64,000 nucleotides of DNA from Skeletonema tropicum (lineage: Eukaryota > Bacillariophyta > Thalassiosirophyceae > Thalassiosirales > Thalassiosiraceae): assembly GCA_037178625.1 (NCBI GenBank), contig CM074132.1, positions 3,162,001 through 3,226,000 on the forward strand, in the 5' to 3' direction. The translations under genes and the position numbers were made by a program. The notes under the pieces are model-generated. The model had not been told where the DNA came from, did not search any database, and was given only the letters and a program-made list of their open reading frames with translations. Shown piece by piece: positions 22,835-35,117 of this stretch. Each line of letters opens with the position of its first letter. The stretch's first letter is position 1.

Positions 22835-22849
22835 TTAGGATGATCCCAT

Positions 22850-25800
22850 GATGATACTTAATGATGCCTTGAACAATAACTTGCGAGTGACTAATGAGAA
22901 GGGACAACCAATCGATGCGTTGAGTACGCGAGCATGAATCAGTCCGTATGAATCATTCGGAATCAGGAATTCTTCGTCTTGGCAGAAAGATACAACTACG
23001 TACGTGGCCAGCGGCGGCGCAGCTCTGCATACACTTTGATTGTTATATGTTGTGTAGAGAAAGATACGTTCTTTGCTACGTCGGCAGCTGCCTGAGCGGC
23101 GCAGCTGCCAAAGTGAAGAGAGGCCTTCTTTCGGAGAAGGAAAGATACTCAACGGAGGGTTAATCCTATTCTCATCCCAGTGCGACTGAGTAGTCGTCAT
23201 AACAAATACGTTGTCCGGAGGATTCCATTAACGTTCGGACTTTGTTCATTGCGTATCACCTTCATAACTCATTCAACCAGTGATATGTAGTTTTACCGTA
23301 GTACAGAAATAACCTGACACCGGTGTCTCTCTCTAGAGAGAGAGAGTAGTGACTAAATTATATGTAATAGAGAATGGAGTTAAATCATCCTGTTGTTTTT
23401 TTATGCCATCCCCGGTAGGAATTAGGAATTGTGTTGACTCCACCTGAATATAACAGATGGCTATTGGTGTTGTGTGGTGAAAGGGTCCCAACTTGCAGGA
23501 TGAATACGCTCAATATCACTTCAAATACTCGTGTATGTGATTGCATTCGGCTCTTCATTTTCCCCCAAAAATGTTATATCCCAACTAGTCTAATATTGTT
23601 GTAGCCGCAATGAAATAGAGATATAGCCATCACCTCACAGACTTTTGGCACCCTCTCATTTCATTTTCTGTCAGTTTTATGTATTTTTTGTGGAAAATAT
23701 CCATTTTCCGGCACCTCTACTTTGGTGCCATGATGTGTAGCGGCGGCGTCGGTCGAAAAAGAATCAAGGGCACCACTTCATAGAAAGGCTATTGGAGAGT
23801 GAGTTCCTGCGGTGGGGCCTCTAAATTTATGTTTAGGGAGTGTATTATGATGTCGGCATGTAGGGGGTGAAGGTGCACCTGGTGACGGACGAAAAAAAAG
23901 AGGCGCGCGCGGCAGGGATGGATATGTAGTCTGGGTCATGGAGCTTGGAACATTTCGGGTTCTTGGCCTGCGCGCCTTTTCCAGGGGTCACTCCAGCGGG
24001 GAAACGGGGCGCCCCCTCCATCATTTTTCTAGCCGTTTCACACACTTCTCAAAATTTGATCACTTTGCACACCAGAACCATGGCGAAGGCGGCGGCTATG
24101 GTATGGAGCGGAACGTCGGTCGGCATCACTAAATGCCGGCGGCGATGCTAGCGAGGCTGCGCTGCCTCAGTTGAGATCCTCAGTGGTCGAGGGTGTGATG
24201 CTTCAGCGTAAAGGAAAGTAGTACATACATTACCAGCGTTTGACAGCGTCATCCTTCACGACACATGCCACACCTACAAAGGAAGAGGTACCGACAGCAG
24301 CTCATTGGAGTGCGCTGTTATAATGCAGACTTGGGAAGACAGCAGCTCTTTGAGTGGCTGATCTAAAGATGACGAAGACAAATGGTAAGCTCTTGTGACT
24401 GCGCATAGTCACACACGACATGGAAGTAGAAGATAGTGTTCTGATATAAACGTTGATGAAGCAAAGCTAGCTACGTATGTTCCTGGACCTGCCGCAACAT
24501 TCTAATGGGATCGAGAAATATTCTAATGATCTTCGACAGAGATGATGTATGCAGAGCCTATGCAACGATGCAAAAGGAGATACCTCTGTGGTGATTCCGG
24601 CAGCTCTTCAATCCAAGATCCAAGACCTTGCTTAGGGGATCTGGTATATCACGACCGTTTTGTGCCTTAGGCCGATGGATCGTAAGAACGCACTTTACGT
24701 CAACGAGGTTCTGACAGGTACTGATGCAAGTACGCTTATTTTATCAGGAAGTTATGCAGTTGTGCATGCAGTTGTTGTTGCCCTATCGTCTGATCTGATA
24801 TTAGATTCGATTGAGGTAGAGGTGCCAAAGAAGGCTGAGGAGGGAGTTCAGGATGCGCTTACCCCTTTGCAACATTCAAATTGCCATTATTATGTGTGAA
24901 ACTATGATCGACCTTCCACGGCTCGTTCAAAGTGGTTGACTTTCCCACTACCAAAGATTCGAACGGGATGTTGGTGAATCCGCGAGATAGAGTGACTCCT
25001 CTTCTCACACTTCAAGTGAAGTTCAAGCGGACTCTCTACCTGTTCTTCAAGACTCTTGATTAAATCGTTTTAGGCAGAAGTGATGAATGCACATGAAGCC
25101 AGTGATACTCTTCCAACACGTAAGTCACGATATTCAAGAATACAGAGATGATACAACCTCTCTGGACGGAGTGCAATATGTACTTGTTACAATTACAATG
25201 CACCCACCGCAGTACTACTGCCGCAAAAACAGAGTCACTTGTGAACCTGTTGATGCAGCCCGATCGTCAAATCCGAATGCAGCCGGAAGACAATCTGGTC
25301 TCTTCGTACCACACCGTTTAACGCAGCCTTGCGAAGCCAGTAAAGCGTTGTCCAAGATAGACACTTGTTATACTCTGGTCGCCAGGATGGCCGCTGCCGA
25401 AAGAAATTGGTGGATAGTTCCAAACGCTCGAAAGAACTTCGAAGCGTCGCGATCCCAAATACTGATTTGGTTCGTAGGCTTTGATCTAGCCGTTTTTAAA
25501 GTCTTAAATCTGCCGAAAGCAGAGACTCCAACGGAGGTCTCTTCTTCAAGCGACTGAAGTTGACACGAAAGGAACTGTACGATACAAAAACGAGCCTCAG
25601 TTAGTTTAGTCTAGTGAGCGCTACAACAATTGATAAAGACCCCATAGTATTGAGGAGTACAGGGGGTGTGTATAGAGAAATTATTCGAATTGGAAATGGA
25701 AACTGAACGTTGAACAACGACGTCTTGGCCAAATCCTATGCACACACAACCGATGTCAAGGAAAGTACATTTGGTTGCTCTAATATCACAAAAGAACTTA

Positions 25801-26452
25801 CGTCCTTGATTCGATCGAAATTGACATTGTCTGGAGGTCTTTTTTTCCCAAGTTGGGTTTTGGTCTCTATCTGATAGACTGGTTTTTTATCCGGATGGTT
25901 TACCATGGGTTTTCCAGTCTTGATAGCTCGTTTTTGGTTCACACTAGTTCGGGGGAGAATGTCACAGGGAATGACTCTCTTCCGGTATTCCAATACCGTT
26001 ACGACAGTCATTCTTCCTGTTCACACGTGTCAAGTAGCAACCACGGTAAGAACCCGTGATTGATCCTCTCACACAAGATGACGTCGCACGTTGGTGCTCC
26101 TTCATCACCTTTGGGAATAGCCCACTCTTCTTCTTTAGCTGTAAGCTTTAGTAGTCACCATGATATCCAGTGTTCCTAGTGGTCTCTTCTGGCTCTAGTT
26201 GCACAATCAATACCGGTCCTATTTGCTTGTGACATTCTCCGTCCAAAGAAGTCACATCATTTGATTATATAGGTATTTCATCCACATCTAAAAGACTCGC
26301 CACGATTATGTCTACTCACAAGTACGCTCCACCATGGTTGCAGTGTTTGCTAAGATCTCAGATCCAACAAGTGATTGATGTTAATGAAACCACAACTTTC
26401 GATTTATGAGGAGGCTGGCGAGGGGTGGAAACAACCTTTATTTTTTCAGGAG
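22850..26452. other. Gene-poor 3.6-kb region
   Basis: No gene supported. Weak open frames lie at 24660-24899 and 25087-25557 (+); the latter has 156 codons, includes CEASKALSKIDTCYTLVA and ends TEVSSSSD, and resembles no family I know. They could be decayed transposon or gene remnants. A CTCTCTCTAGAGAGAG palindrome sits near 23330. A GC-rich block (about 23890-24010) has a short inverted repeat of the form AAAAGGCGCGC. Confidence 0.35.
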
Positions 26453-26698
26453 TGGTATGTTTTGACAGCGGAATTAGTGGCTGAAGTGCATGTTCTCAGT
26501 CGATTACAAATTCCTCTCGCTCGGATTTAAAAGAAAGCTTGCTCGGATTTAAAAGAAAGCTTGCCTCGGAGTTGTAGAGACTGCGAACCGACTGGTATGT
26601 TTTGACAGTGGAATTAGTGGCTGAAGTGCATGTTCTCAGTCGATTACAAATTCCTCTCGCTCGGATTTAAAAGAAAGCTTGCCTCGGAGTTGTAGAGA
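26453..26698. repeat. 140-bp tandem duplication with an internal 22-bp doubling
   Basis: The segment beginning TGGTATGTTTTGACAG at 26453 recurs at 26593 (period 140 bp). The first copy holds a 22-bp unit twice (26521-26542 and 26543-26564, core CGGATTTAAAAGAAAGC); the second copy holds it once and ends about 26698. There is one visible substitution near the start (GCG to GTG). Non-coding. Confidence 0.85.
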
Positions 26699-26980
26699 TA
26701 TGTAAATACATACCACATACTTATGCGAAGCTATGGACTGAGATCAAGCAAAACAATTTATTTGCCCTCAGTTGAACATATATTTACCCCTCTGTCTTCC
26801 CTGTCTTGGCGGTAGTGGTGCAGAAATAACTTAAATGTCACACCATCCAACGCCGAATTTACACGGTACCCGACAAAGTTTTGATACCAGACGACTGCGA
26901 ACAACCTTATGTACAACCTCAGCAGAAAAGGATAAAAGAGGATAAAAGCTTCCTTTGAGCTTGTTCTACTTAAGTAGGCT

Positions 26981-27180
26981 TTTGGATAGGGGGCCAGCCT
27001 ATCCTTTATCGGGGGGATTTCCCCCCAATTCTTCCCCTTGCGAGAAAGGGGGACGGTTAGTTAGCTAAACTCCTGTAACTTTCGTCTAAAACTAGCCAAA
27101 TATTAGCTAATATGGACCATTTGAACCCTATTTCAACGATGTTGCCACCTGATTAGAACCCTCAATATCCCTACGGTTTT
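26981..27180 (+). mobile_element. MITE-like element, family member 1 (degenerate)
   Basis: Reads TTTGGATAGGGGG, then GCCTATCC, then a G-run/C-run hairpin (GGGGGGATTTCCCCCC, 27011-27026). Along its length it aligns by eye with the reverse complement of the element at 54268-54484: the shared order is GCCTATCC, GG(T/C)TAGTTAG, TCTAAA, AGCC, and the ACCCT-rich end. The far terminus is eroded and its boundary (about 27180) is approximate. No coding capacity. Confidence 0.6.
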
Positions 27181-29053
27181 TTGTGCGTATTTTTATCGCG
27201 AGAAGAAATGGCGGGAGGGAAAAACCCGCACTTAGAAAGAGTAAGTAAGTACATAATACTAGCTAACTTACTCGTAGAATAGATACCACCAGCAGATCTT
27301 GACCATGGTAGACCATGTTGTCCACTGCAATTGGAGCCTACGCACTACGCAGAATGCTTCTATATCCAGAACCAATGATCATCAACGTCAGCAGGTATCA
27401 TGGGCTTGCTATTACTATAATTTCAACTGATACTTTGCCCTCGATGGCGTTGATAATACCTCTACTTTAGAGTAGAAACATGCTGGAATGAAGATAAATC
27501 TTTGCATTATATGCAATTAGGTGCTCTGGACAATGGAGTGTATACATTTCACAGTGCCTTATTGTACTTAATACTATTGTGGATAATTCGATTGACGATC
27601 ATGACATTTTATAATCAAATGGGCGTTGTTTCAGCGTAGTGAATAATTTTCACATTTATCCCCCACAAGTAGATATCCTTCAGCATTCACTCCACTGTCC
27701 ATGATGAACGGCTACTTCCCACACAGCACTTCCCAATCCCCCTCAGTTCGCACTATTTTCGCCACAATCCAATATTTAAACATGAAATAACACTAATCTT
27801 CTCCGTGTTTGCAGAAATAATACGCGCTTTTTTGAGTTGCCCTTCTGAAGACGACTTGTTGACTCATCATAACAGCGATAGTTGTGTCCATTCCACAAGC
27901 CCAGAGCATCCATAATGCTTTATTGTTCAATTTGGCTGCCTTCACTATCGTGTGCTGGCCATCTAAATCATTTCATTTGTCGATGATCGACGATTATTAT
28001 TGTGGGCGGAAAATAATACCGAGCGGCGATTATCGAATTAAGCATGAATACAAGCCCAAACCGAAGGAATACTGGCACCGAAACATCCCCATATATATGA
28101 AGTATCATCGCGTGATGAAGGGGAGACGAGACGGACGTTTATAGTTGACGTAACCATCACCACAACTGCTTGGCGACGGCTGAAAAAGATGATGGCCGGT
28201 GCCGTGTGATGAGGCTACACCACAACCCCACACACACTACCGCGGCCCAAACCAACGGTCAACATTGATCATATTGGTCCAGTTGATGATCCTGATGCAG
28301 GGGTTAGACGGTTGGTGGCGTCTATGGCATCCATTATTGGCACAGCGCTAAGTGAGGTTTAAACCTCACTTAGATTCATCGTCGATAATGCATGTCAAAT
28401 TATCACCATCACGGTACATCATTTTGTTGGAGCCGATCCACTGACACAAGCACATTTATTTTTGTGGAGCCGATCCACGGACACAACCATTTCAGACAAA
28501 GACAAAGAACATGATAGAACTGATATCACTGATGATGAATGAGAGCTGCTGTCATCGTTGGCGGATATTTTTGTATTTATTCAGGGTATTATATGACTGC
28601 TAACAACACCATACGTGTCGGATGGCATACGAACAACAGCCGATGATTCGACCTACTACTCCATTAATAACTGTATTTGGCAAATAATGAAGAAAGGTGA
28701 TAATAATAATCAATCATTATAATATGTAGAAGGAGTCTGTAATGCAACATGGCCGTTGAACTACCTAATTTTATTTAATATGAGTATGTCACGATGCTGC
28801 CAGCAGGTGCAGATTTTATGTCTACGTCGATTGGAGCCGTATACCGTCACAGCAACTTCGATTCGACCGCCGCCGCTTACAGAATCGGAATCTACACAAA
28901 AAATTGGTCTAGAAAGAGTGTTGTTTTTCATGGTTTTGGGTGTGTTGACCTGATAGTACCATGGTTTGCCGTCAGAATCATCATGGTGGCGATCTGTGGC
29001 GGTTGTTTTTTTGGGTCTTAGACATATTTGCTACGCACGTGGGTTAGAGAATT
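27181..29053. other. Gene-poor region left of the YR element
   Basis: No supported gene; the 86-codon frame at 27884-28144 lacks recognisable features. Contains the 26-bp palindrome at 28348 and two near-identical short segments (about 28434 and 28478) sharing GGAGCCGATCCAC followed by GACACAA. Confidence 0.4.
28348..28373. repeat. Perfect 26-bp palindrome
   Basis: Half-site CTAAGTGAGGTTT followed immediately by its exact reverse complement, with no spacer. It could extrude a cruciform or be a dimeric protein site, or an end-to-end inverted junction. No gene is adjacent. Confidence 0.9.
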
Positions 29054-29249
29054 TCACAGGTAGACTTGGCCCGCACGAAATCGGATCTCGTCACACCTGT
29101 CTTTCTCCTTCTCTTTCTTCCGGCTTCTCGCATCGCTCTGGTCGTTAGGGACAGACAGAAGGGATGTTGAGAGAGAGAGAACAGTCATGGACATTGTTCA
29201 TCAAGCACCAATATCGTGTAGAACAATCCTATAGCTGTTCATCTTTTTT
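29054..29249 (+). repeat. Split direct repeat A1
   Basis: 196-bp block starting TCACAGGTAGACTTGG and ending in ATCTTTTTT, read as identical to 35118-35313. It marks the left terminus of the recombinase element. Confidence 0.9.
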
Positions 29250-29310
29250 ATTGCTACCATGTCGGTCCGTACCAGCAGTAGTCATTTAAAAGTCAGCATA
29301 GTAAATCTGG

Positions 29311-29617
29311 CCTCTATCAGCCAACCCCTATCGGTCTATACGGCCCCAATATCTCGGCAGTCTGCCAATGGCCTCTATCAGCCAAACCCTATCGGTCTAT
29401 ATACGACCCCAATATCTTGGCAGTCTGCCAATGGCCTCTATCAGCCAAACCCTATCGGTCTATACGACCCCAATATCTTGGCAGTCTGCCAATGGCCTCT
29501 ATCAGCCAAACCCTATCGGTCTATACGACCCCAATATCTTGGCAGTCTGCCAATGGCCTCTATCAGCCAAACCCTATCGGTCTATACGGCCACAATATCT
29601 CCGCAGTCTGCCACTGG
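29311..29617 (+). repeat. 61-bp minisatellite, five copies, inside the YR element
   Basis: Units start at 29311, 29372, 29435, 29496 and 29557 with CCTCTATCAGCC; four are 61 bp and one is 63 bp. Each contains CCCTATCGGTCTATA and CCCCAATATCT. It lies just inside A1. Degenerate relatives of the unit (CGGCCCCAATATCTCGGCA type) recur near 29630 and 30440-30530. No spacers, so not CRISPR. Confidence 0.9.
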
Positions 29618-32600
29618 TATCATCGGTCCATGCGGCCCCAAAAAATCGGCACGATACCTGCCATATCTCGATCAGCCTGGTCAGGCTTTCTTCTCGGCAT
29701 GATATCTGCCAATTCTCTATCGGTCCGTGTGGCCAGCTATTTCTGACCTTTCGGTCCTTTTTTAATTCGTCGGGGGGACCGCAGCGACCTTAGGGGTTGG
29801 TGGCGCCCAGAATAAATATCAAGGGAGATTTTTCGGCTTCTAAAATCACGGTCATATGATTCATCTCGAATATTTCTCACCTCTTATTTTCTCTCAACTC
29901 TTCATCGGCTAAATTTTATTTCTTCAGCCATTTCTGCTATCGGAACGGGAGGTTCCCTCACGGCCTCCAGAGACACATTGTCAACCCCTGCCTTCAATAA
30001 AGCAGTTCTCCGCCCGTTCGGAGGGACGGATAGGGGGCGCCTCGCCACCATGACTGATTATTCATTGATTTGCTTTGTGGCATCTCCTTGATCACTATGT
30101 TATCCGACGGTTCGCTCGAATTAACTCATGGCACCCTCCCCTTTTACGATCCGGAGGGCGACCAGTTCGTGGGAAACTTAAGCACACGGGCTAAAAAGGA
30201 TCAACCAGCGGTGGCACCTGTCAATATTTGCAACCTCTTCTACGTTGGGATGATGATAGCGAGTTTCCATTGGTGGGTTCGCCGTTCTTGGGGAATAAAT
30301 TTCCTTGTTTGGCTTCTCATCTCGATGGGGGAAAGATGTACGTTATTGTTGTCGCTAATATCGGTTTTATTACTGGTTGGGGAGCGGAGTTTGTCGTCAC
30401 GGGGAAGTTGTCTGATGATGTTACTGAGTTTCTGCCAACATCGGCCTAAATGGCCCCAATATCTCGGCATCTATATGTCAACATCGGCCTAAACGGCCCC
30501 AGTATCTCGGCACTATGGCCCCAGTCTCGGCACGTTCTAATGAACAGTCTGCACTCTCTCGGCCTGGTTTGGCCATCAATCTATCTCGACTACCTGCCAA
30601 GAGGGCAATATTACGGGTCGTGATATCGATGATGAAGTTGAGGTGTCTTTTTGGATTTTCGACCATAACAATTATCATGGACGGTGTTTTTCGTTGACAA
30701 GTGTTTTTTGCGAGGGCGGCCGAGTTGTGGTTATATCGAACGGAATTGGTGGTCTCATTGTTATGGTTTGTTACCCCCTCTGGAAAAAATTGGATTGGGA
30801 TTTGGAGCTCGACCCCTAAAAATCATTCATCTGAAAATCAATCGTCAAAAACATCTATCATCTGAAATAAATCAGTGGCCTTATGGCAATACATATCACG
30901 GTCGCACGACCAATCGTCCATCGAGTTAATTCTCAGCAATTCATTCGCTCTGCTCAATTTAGTTGACTGGCCTGACGTGGGCTAGTCTTCTATCGTTCTC
31001 CCTCTGTGGGACTTTTCTCCGCCCCCTCGGGGGATTTTACTCTATCCATCCTCTTCGGTCTTTTATCTGGTTCTCGATTCATTGCTCGGCAATTAATTCG
31101 ACATGATTTTAGTGTCTCTATGGGCAATTCTTCTATCTATCCCTCTTCGGACTTCACTCAATGCGGGGCAAGTCATCTATCTGCACCTCTGGAAACATGA
31201 CCTTATCATCAGGGCATCATTCCTTTGGCTCTCTTCAGCACTTATCCGCACGCTGGAACGGACCAGAGGCCTGGCACTTTTACTTTATCCCATGACTCCC
31301 TGGGAGTTATATCTCGCTCTTTGACGGGCCTATCTATTTCTCGGTTGTTCAGCGCTCAGCGTCTCCTCTAGATCTTCAATCCACTCTCATCGAATTCAGA
31401 CTCTTTATCCTCCCCTCCCGGGGTGGTCTCTCTTTCTCTTGCGATTATCCATACCACAATCGGCCCATGGTGAGGTGCCATTTGCCGCAAACTTCGCAGT
31501 AAAATCTTCCTTCCAGACGGCGACGATATTTTACTCTCCCTCATCATCTTCACTCTCATACATTTTCGGGTGTGTGAGGCGTTGAACCAGGGCGTCCCTG
31601 CTGGGATCTCTCTCTGAGTCTGTGGTCGTATGTACCTTGCTAGGGCTAGGGCACCTCGGTCTCTCTCAGGATCCCTCCCGGCAGCTCTGCTTCTCACCTT
31701 CTGGGCCTCTAACCATATCCCAGTTCAGGGATTGGCTGAACTTTCTGTCGTCTTGTACGACCTCTTTATATCACCTGGTCTCTTTATCAACCACAGACGA
31801 TAGTCTCGATAATTCCCTCTTGGCTAATGTCAAACTAGGGTTGGGACAGTTCATTGAATTCTTCTGCGGTCAAGTGCTCGTTCAGCACGGCAATCTTGGC
31901 TGGGGTGACCCTGTACTTGTATAGCCTCTTGGCCCACCACAGCTTCCGCTTGCACCTGCATATGGGAGTGGAACCGATGATATCGGGGTAAGCGACAGCT
32001 GTACCTTGGGCGCATCCCCGATTGTAGGAAGGATATCTTCATCTCGGCGCCTTTATCGGCACCATCCGACATTGCACAAGCAATACTTATTCTCGCATCA
32101 TTCAGCCAGCAAGCTATGTTTACGTCTACATATGATCGGGTTCCATGATGGCTTTGTTTTTCTCGCATCATTCGGCATTTATTGTCTACTCGCAACTCGA
32201 TTGCATGGGAAGGAAACTTCTCCCTCTCTTCATCTCGTTCTTCATCGGACCTATCAACTTATTCGCTGTACAATTCACATTGGGTGGAGTACAGTATCGC
32301 ACTCTCTGCTTCGCTTCGCTCCTGCCTTTCTGGTGGTGGGCTCTTGCCACAATTGTCTCTATTCTTCAATCCCTATCTCGCTCGTTGTCTCGCGTTCCGG
32401 CCTTGACATTTGTATTCTCTTCGGAGACTTTCCTCTTCCCTCTGCGTACAGCTCTCTCGCGGCTCTACCGCCTCCTGGCGCATTCAACACAATCCGCTGG
32501 ATCCTCTCTGCTCGACTTGACCAACTCCAAGTCATTCCCCTAATCAATAGTACTGGGTCATCCGTGCTTGTGATGTTTCTCCGCTATAATTGTCCCGACA

Positions 32601-33427
32601 CTCTCTTGTCATCACAATTCCTCACACCTCTCTCGACTGTCGACTCCAAGTGTTTCAATGTAGTCGTCATTCCCACTCTTAACGCCCTCCACATACTGTG
32701 ATCGCAGGTGGATCGATTCTCAATCACACATCCCCCTGTTTGTACGAGCCACAACAGCTCCCTTCTTTTTTCGCTCACATTCTCAGTCCCAACTGCCAAT
32801 CGTTGAAACCGGTTTGGCGTTGTTCGGCATGTCAAACGTACATATTTCTCTTCCACTTTGACCACTCGATCGCACACAGCGCACGTGTTATCTCTCATCA
32901 TTTATATGTGTCTCTCCTCCGACGAGTGGGGGCCTTTAGCTACACTATATTCTCTCAGCATTGGGTTCAAATTGGTTGCACTTTTCTGTTCTGGTGTCTC
33001 TCCTGCGAATTGGAAGAACTAGTTCAAGGGTTGTTTCAAGATACAACTCTTCGCGACTAGCATCGTAAATATTTGGACCCTTTTCGGTGGGATGTCTCTT
33101 TAGAGTCGTCACACACCACGCGATTCGTCCCGAGTCAGGAATTCCGGTCGGTACTCCACATGGCTGTTCGTATATAGATATAGGTGTACTGTTGGATCCG
33201 CATTGAACAGGCCATTGCAGCGTCTATTGAGTTCATGTTCATCCCGTGAGGAAAATCTGACCTTTCTCGACACAGTCTCTTGGGATAAGGTGATACGTTT
33301 GATGATTTGATGAGGCCTCTTTATCAGCCGAGGAAGCCCTACTATTGGAATCACACAGCCAAAGAATGGATAGTGGTTTCGGAACCCGCGCAGCTCTTCG
33401 GTCATCATCCATCTTCCCCTAGTAGTC
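29618..33427 (+). other. Body of the YR element with no recognised gene
   Basis: The + strand is rich in CT, which keeps stop codons rare and yields long meaningless frames (for example 32006-32701). I looked for reverse transcriptase (aromatic-x-DD, LPFGL), RNase H (TDAS..GWG) and gag zinc knuckles and found nothing convincing. Faint candidates are GGVQYR...LPF at about 32280-32335 and LGWG at about 31896-31907; neither has supporting context. The region may be decayed or carry an unfamiliar ORF. Confidence 0.45.
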
Positions 33428-34792
33428 TTGATCCAACCTTTCTGGCATGGAGCGACGAAATTTGGGTGTGTTTTCTATCATAATCATCCGGATCCGGATC
33501 TCATCCGCATCAATGTTTTAGAGTTTTCAGCCAGGTCAAGAGCGTCTCTCCGTCATTACAGAGACATTATCGACAGGGCAACTATTGAAAGGGAAACTCG
33601 TCGATCCACTGCGTCTAAACCGCATCGTACTCGAAAATCCAGGATCATTCACTACCTGAAGTTTTGTGAAATGGTCGATGTTAAGGATCCATGCATGGAA
33701 TCGGCCCCTCTTGAGGCTCGCCATCTCCTCCTTGCATGTTATACCGTCCATCTTATCCAAGGCAATACCATCAAGTCTATTCGCATCAAGCACGCTACCC
33801 TTCGCGGATATCTCTCTGCTGCGATCGGTCTTCACAGTAATAGAAATCTACCTGACCCAACGGACCCAATCTTCGTGAAGGAGGACTTGGTCACTCCTCT
33901 TCTGCAAGCTGTCAAGTCATACGAATCTGTCAAGAATCGGAAAGAGACGATTTACGACTCTATGCTAGCCAATATGTTGAAGTTAGTCCGTCTCCAGCAA
34001 CCTCATTCGTTAGAGTCCTCTATACTGGATTGGATTTTGCTTGGCCGCTTCACGGGGGCACGTCGCAGTGAGTGGTGTCAGGACGGTCCAGGCATCGAAA
34101 TGACCGAACCCACAATTGCTCAGGACACACCTCAACCAAAGGCATTTATAGGGGAGGATTTTCGATTCTTTGATAAGTCTGGCCATCGCATTTATAATTT
34201 GACTCCGGCTCACGTTACTGTGGTGGACGGAGTCAAGATTTGTTGGCGTTTTCAAACGAACAAGGACAATGGCCAAGTTATTCCTTACAAACGAGATTAT
34301 GAACGTCCTTCAGTTTGTCCGGTTCTAGCAGCATTTCGTATTGCGCTTCGAGCGTCTGCTCTCAACGTCTCTGCTTCTATCCCATTAGCAGTGTACGCAG
34401 ACCCTTCCTCTCCTACGGGTTATGCCCTTATCAGGGCTTCACAAGTGGCGAAATTCATTCGGGGTTCCGCTCAAACAACCTTCAACCTTAGTCCTACCGA
34501 CAAATCTCTCCTTAACTGGACGTGTCATTCTATTCGTGTCACGGCAGCGAATATTCTTCACAGGGCCAATATGTCCGATTCCTACATCCAAACCCGCCTT
34601 CGCTGGAAAAGCAACACATTCCTGATGTATCTCCGCAATTCATTCTACTCGGCAGATCAACATACTGCTGCAATGCAGATATCTAATATCAATCTCCCTC
34701 CTCTGCCTACTACGGACGGCAAACGCTATCGAGATCCCGAACCTCATGAGCTGGCTTATACCAAACACTCTGCTCTAACCCGAGCGGAATGA
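33428..34792 (+). CDS. Tyrosine recombinase / integrase of the YR element (~454 aa)
   Basis: The site-specific recombinase expected to integrate a circular DNA intermediate. The C-terminal catalytic domain shows the family pattern: first Arg in GRFTGARRSEW (R212/R213), HSIR (H367, R370), Trp in RLRWKSN (W393) and nucleophile Tyr in MYLRN (Y401). The N-terminal part (about 35-160) looks like a SAM-like core-binding domain (RIIHYLKFCEMVDV, LLLACYTVHLI, TLRGYLSAAIGL). The frame is uninterrupted from 33428, which is a TTG; the true start is unclear, because the same frame is open some 70 bases further left and lacks a good ATG. It could be the end of a larger polyprotein or follow an intron. It ends 135 bp before repeat B1. 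Codons and catalytic residues look intact. Confidence 0.85.
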   Translation: MIQPFWHGATKFGCVFYHNHPDPDLIRINVLEFSARSRASLRHYRDIIDRATIERETRRSTASKPHRTRKSRIIHYLKFCEMVDVKDPCMESAPLEARHLLLACYTVHLIQGNTIKSIRIKHATLRGYLSAAIGLHSNRNLPDPTDPIFVKEDLVTPLLQAVKSYESVKNRKETIYDSMLANMLKLVRLQQPHSLESSILDWILLGRFTGARRSEWCQDGPGIEMTEPTIAQDTPQPKAFIGEDFRFFDKSGHRIYNLTPAHVTVVDGVKICWRFQTNKDNGQVIPYKRDYERPSVCPVLAAFRIALRASALNVSASIPLAVYADPSSPTGYALIRASQVAKFIRGSAQTTFNLSPTDKSLLNWTCHSIRVTAANILHRANMSDSYIQTRLRWKSNTFLMYLRNSFYSADQHTAAMQISNINLPPLPTTDGKRYRDPEPHELAYTKHSALTRAE

Positions 34793-34927
34793 GGTGCGCT
34801 TCTTTTTTTACACCATGTTCCTCTGTGTGGTCATTTCACGCCTATTCCCTACGTTCATTCGTCGTCTTTGTGTTGACACGAAGTATTCGACATTCTTCAC
34901 ACCTCGTGTCATCACATCTCTCATGGT

Positions 34928-35117
34928 GGCTGACACTGCCGAATTTACTTCGGCTTTCGAGGCTGGGTCCAAACTTAGAGTAGTTTGTACCTGATTACTA
35001 GAGACATCTTTGCATACACATAACGTAGTCTGCAATAAGCAGCTCTAGTACCTCTTTTTCTAGCGTGACAGACCACACAGGAGGACCAAGGCGCGACGCC
35101 GGTTTTCCGCAGGAAAA
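34928..35117 (+). repeat. Split direct repeat B1
   Basis: 190-bp block beginning GGCTGACACTGCCG and ending CGCAGGAAAA; repeated at 35331-35520 with one visible mismatch (34933). It abuts repeat A2. Confidence 0.9.

Noticed and set aside
22835..23200. 121-codon minus ORF directly upstream of hchA
   Set aside because: It ends in M-G-S-S-stop in phase with hchA but the rest shows no domain; more likely leader sequence.
24950..24980. GATTCGAACGGG as a tRNA B box
   Set aside because: The flanks do not form acceptor or anticodon stems on either strand.
29311..29617. Regular repeats resembling a CRISPR array
   Set aside because: Units are directly adjacent 61-bp tandem copies with no unique spacers, in eukaryotic transposon context.
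31860..31920. LGWG as an RNase H motif
   Set aside because: No preceding TDAS-type Asp and no downstream Glu/Asp/His context.
32006..32701. 231-codon open frame as a possible RT or gag gene of the YR element
   Set aside because: The strand is CT-rich, which suppresses stop codons; the translation has no ordered RT motifs and looks like composition, not selection.
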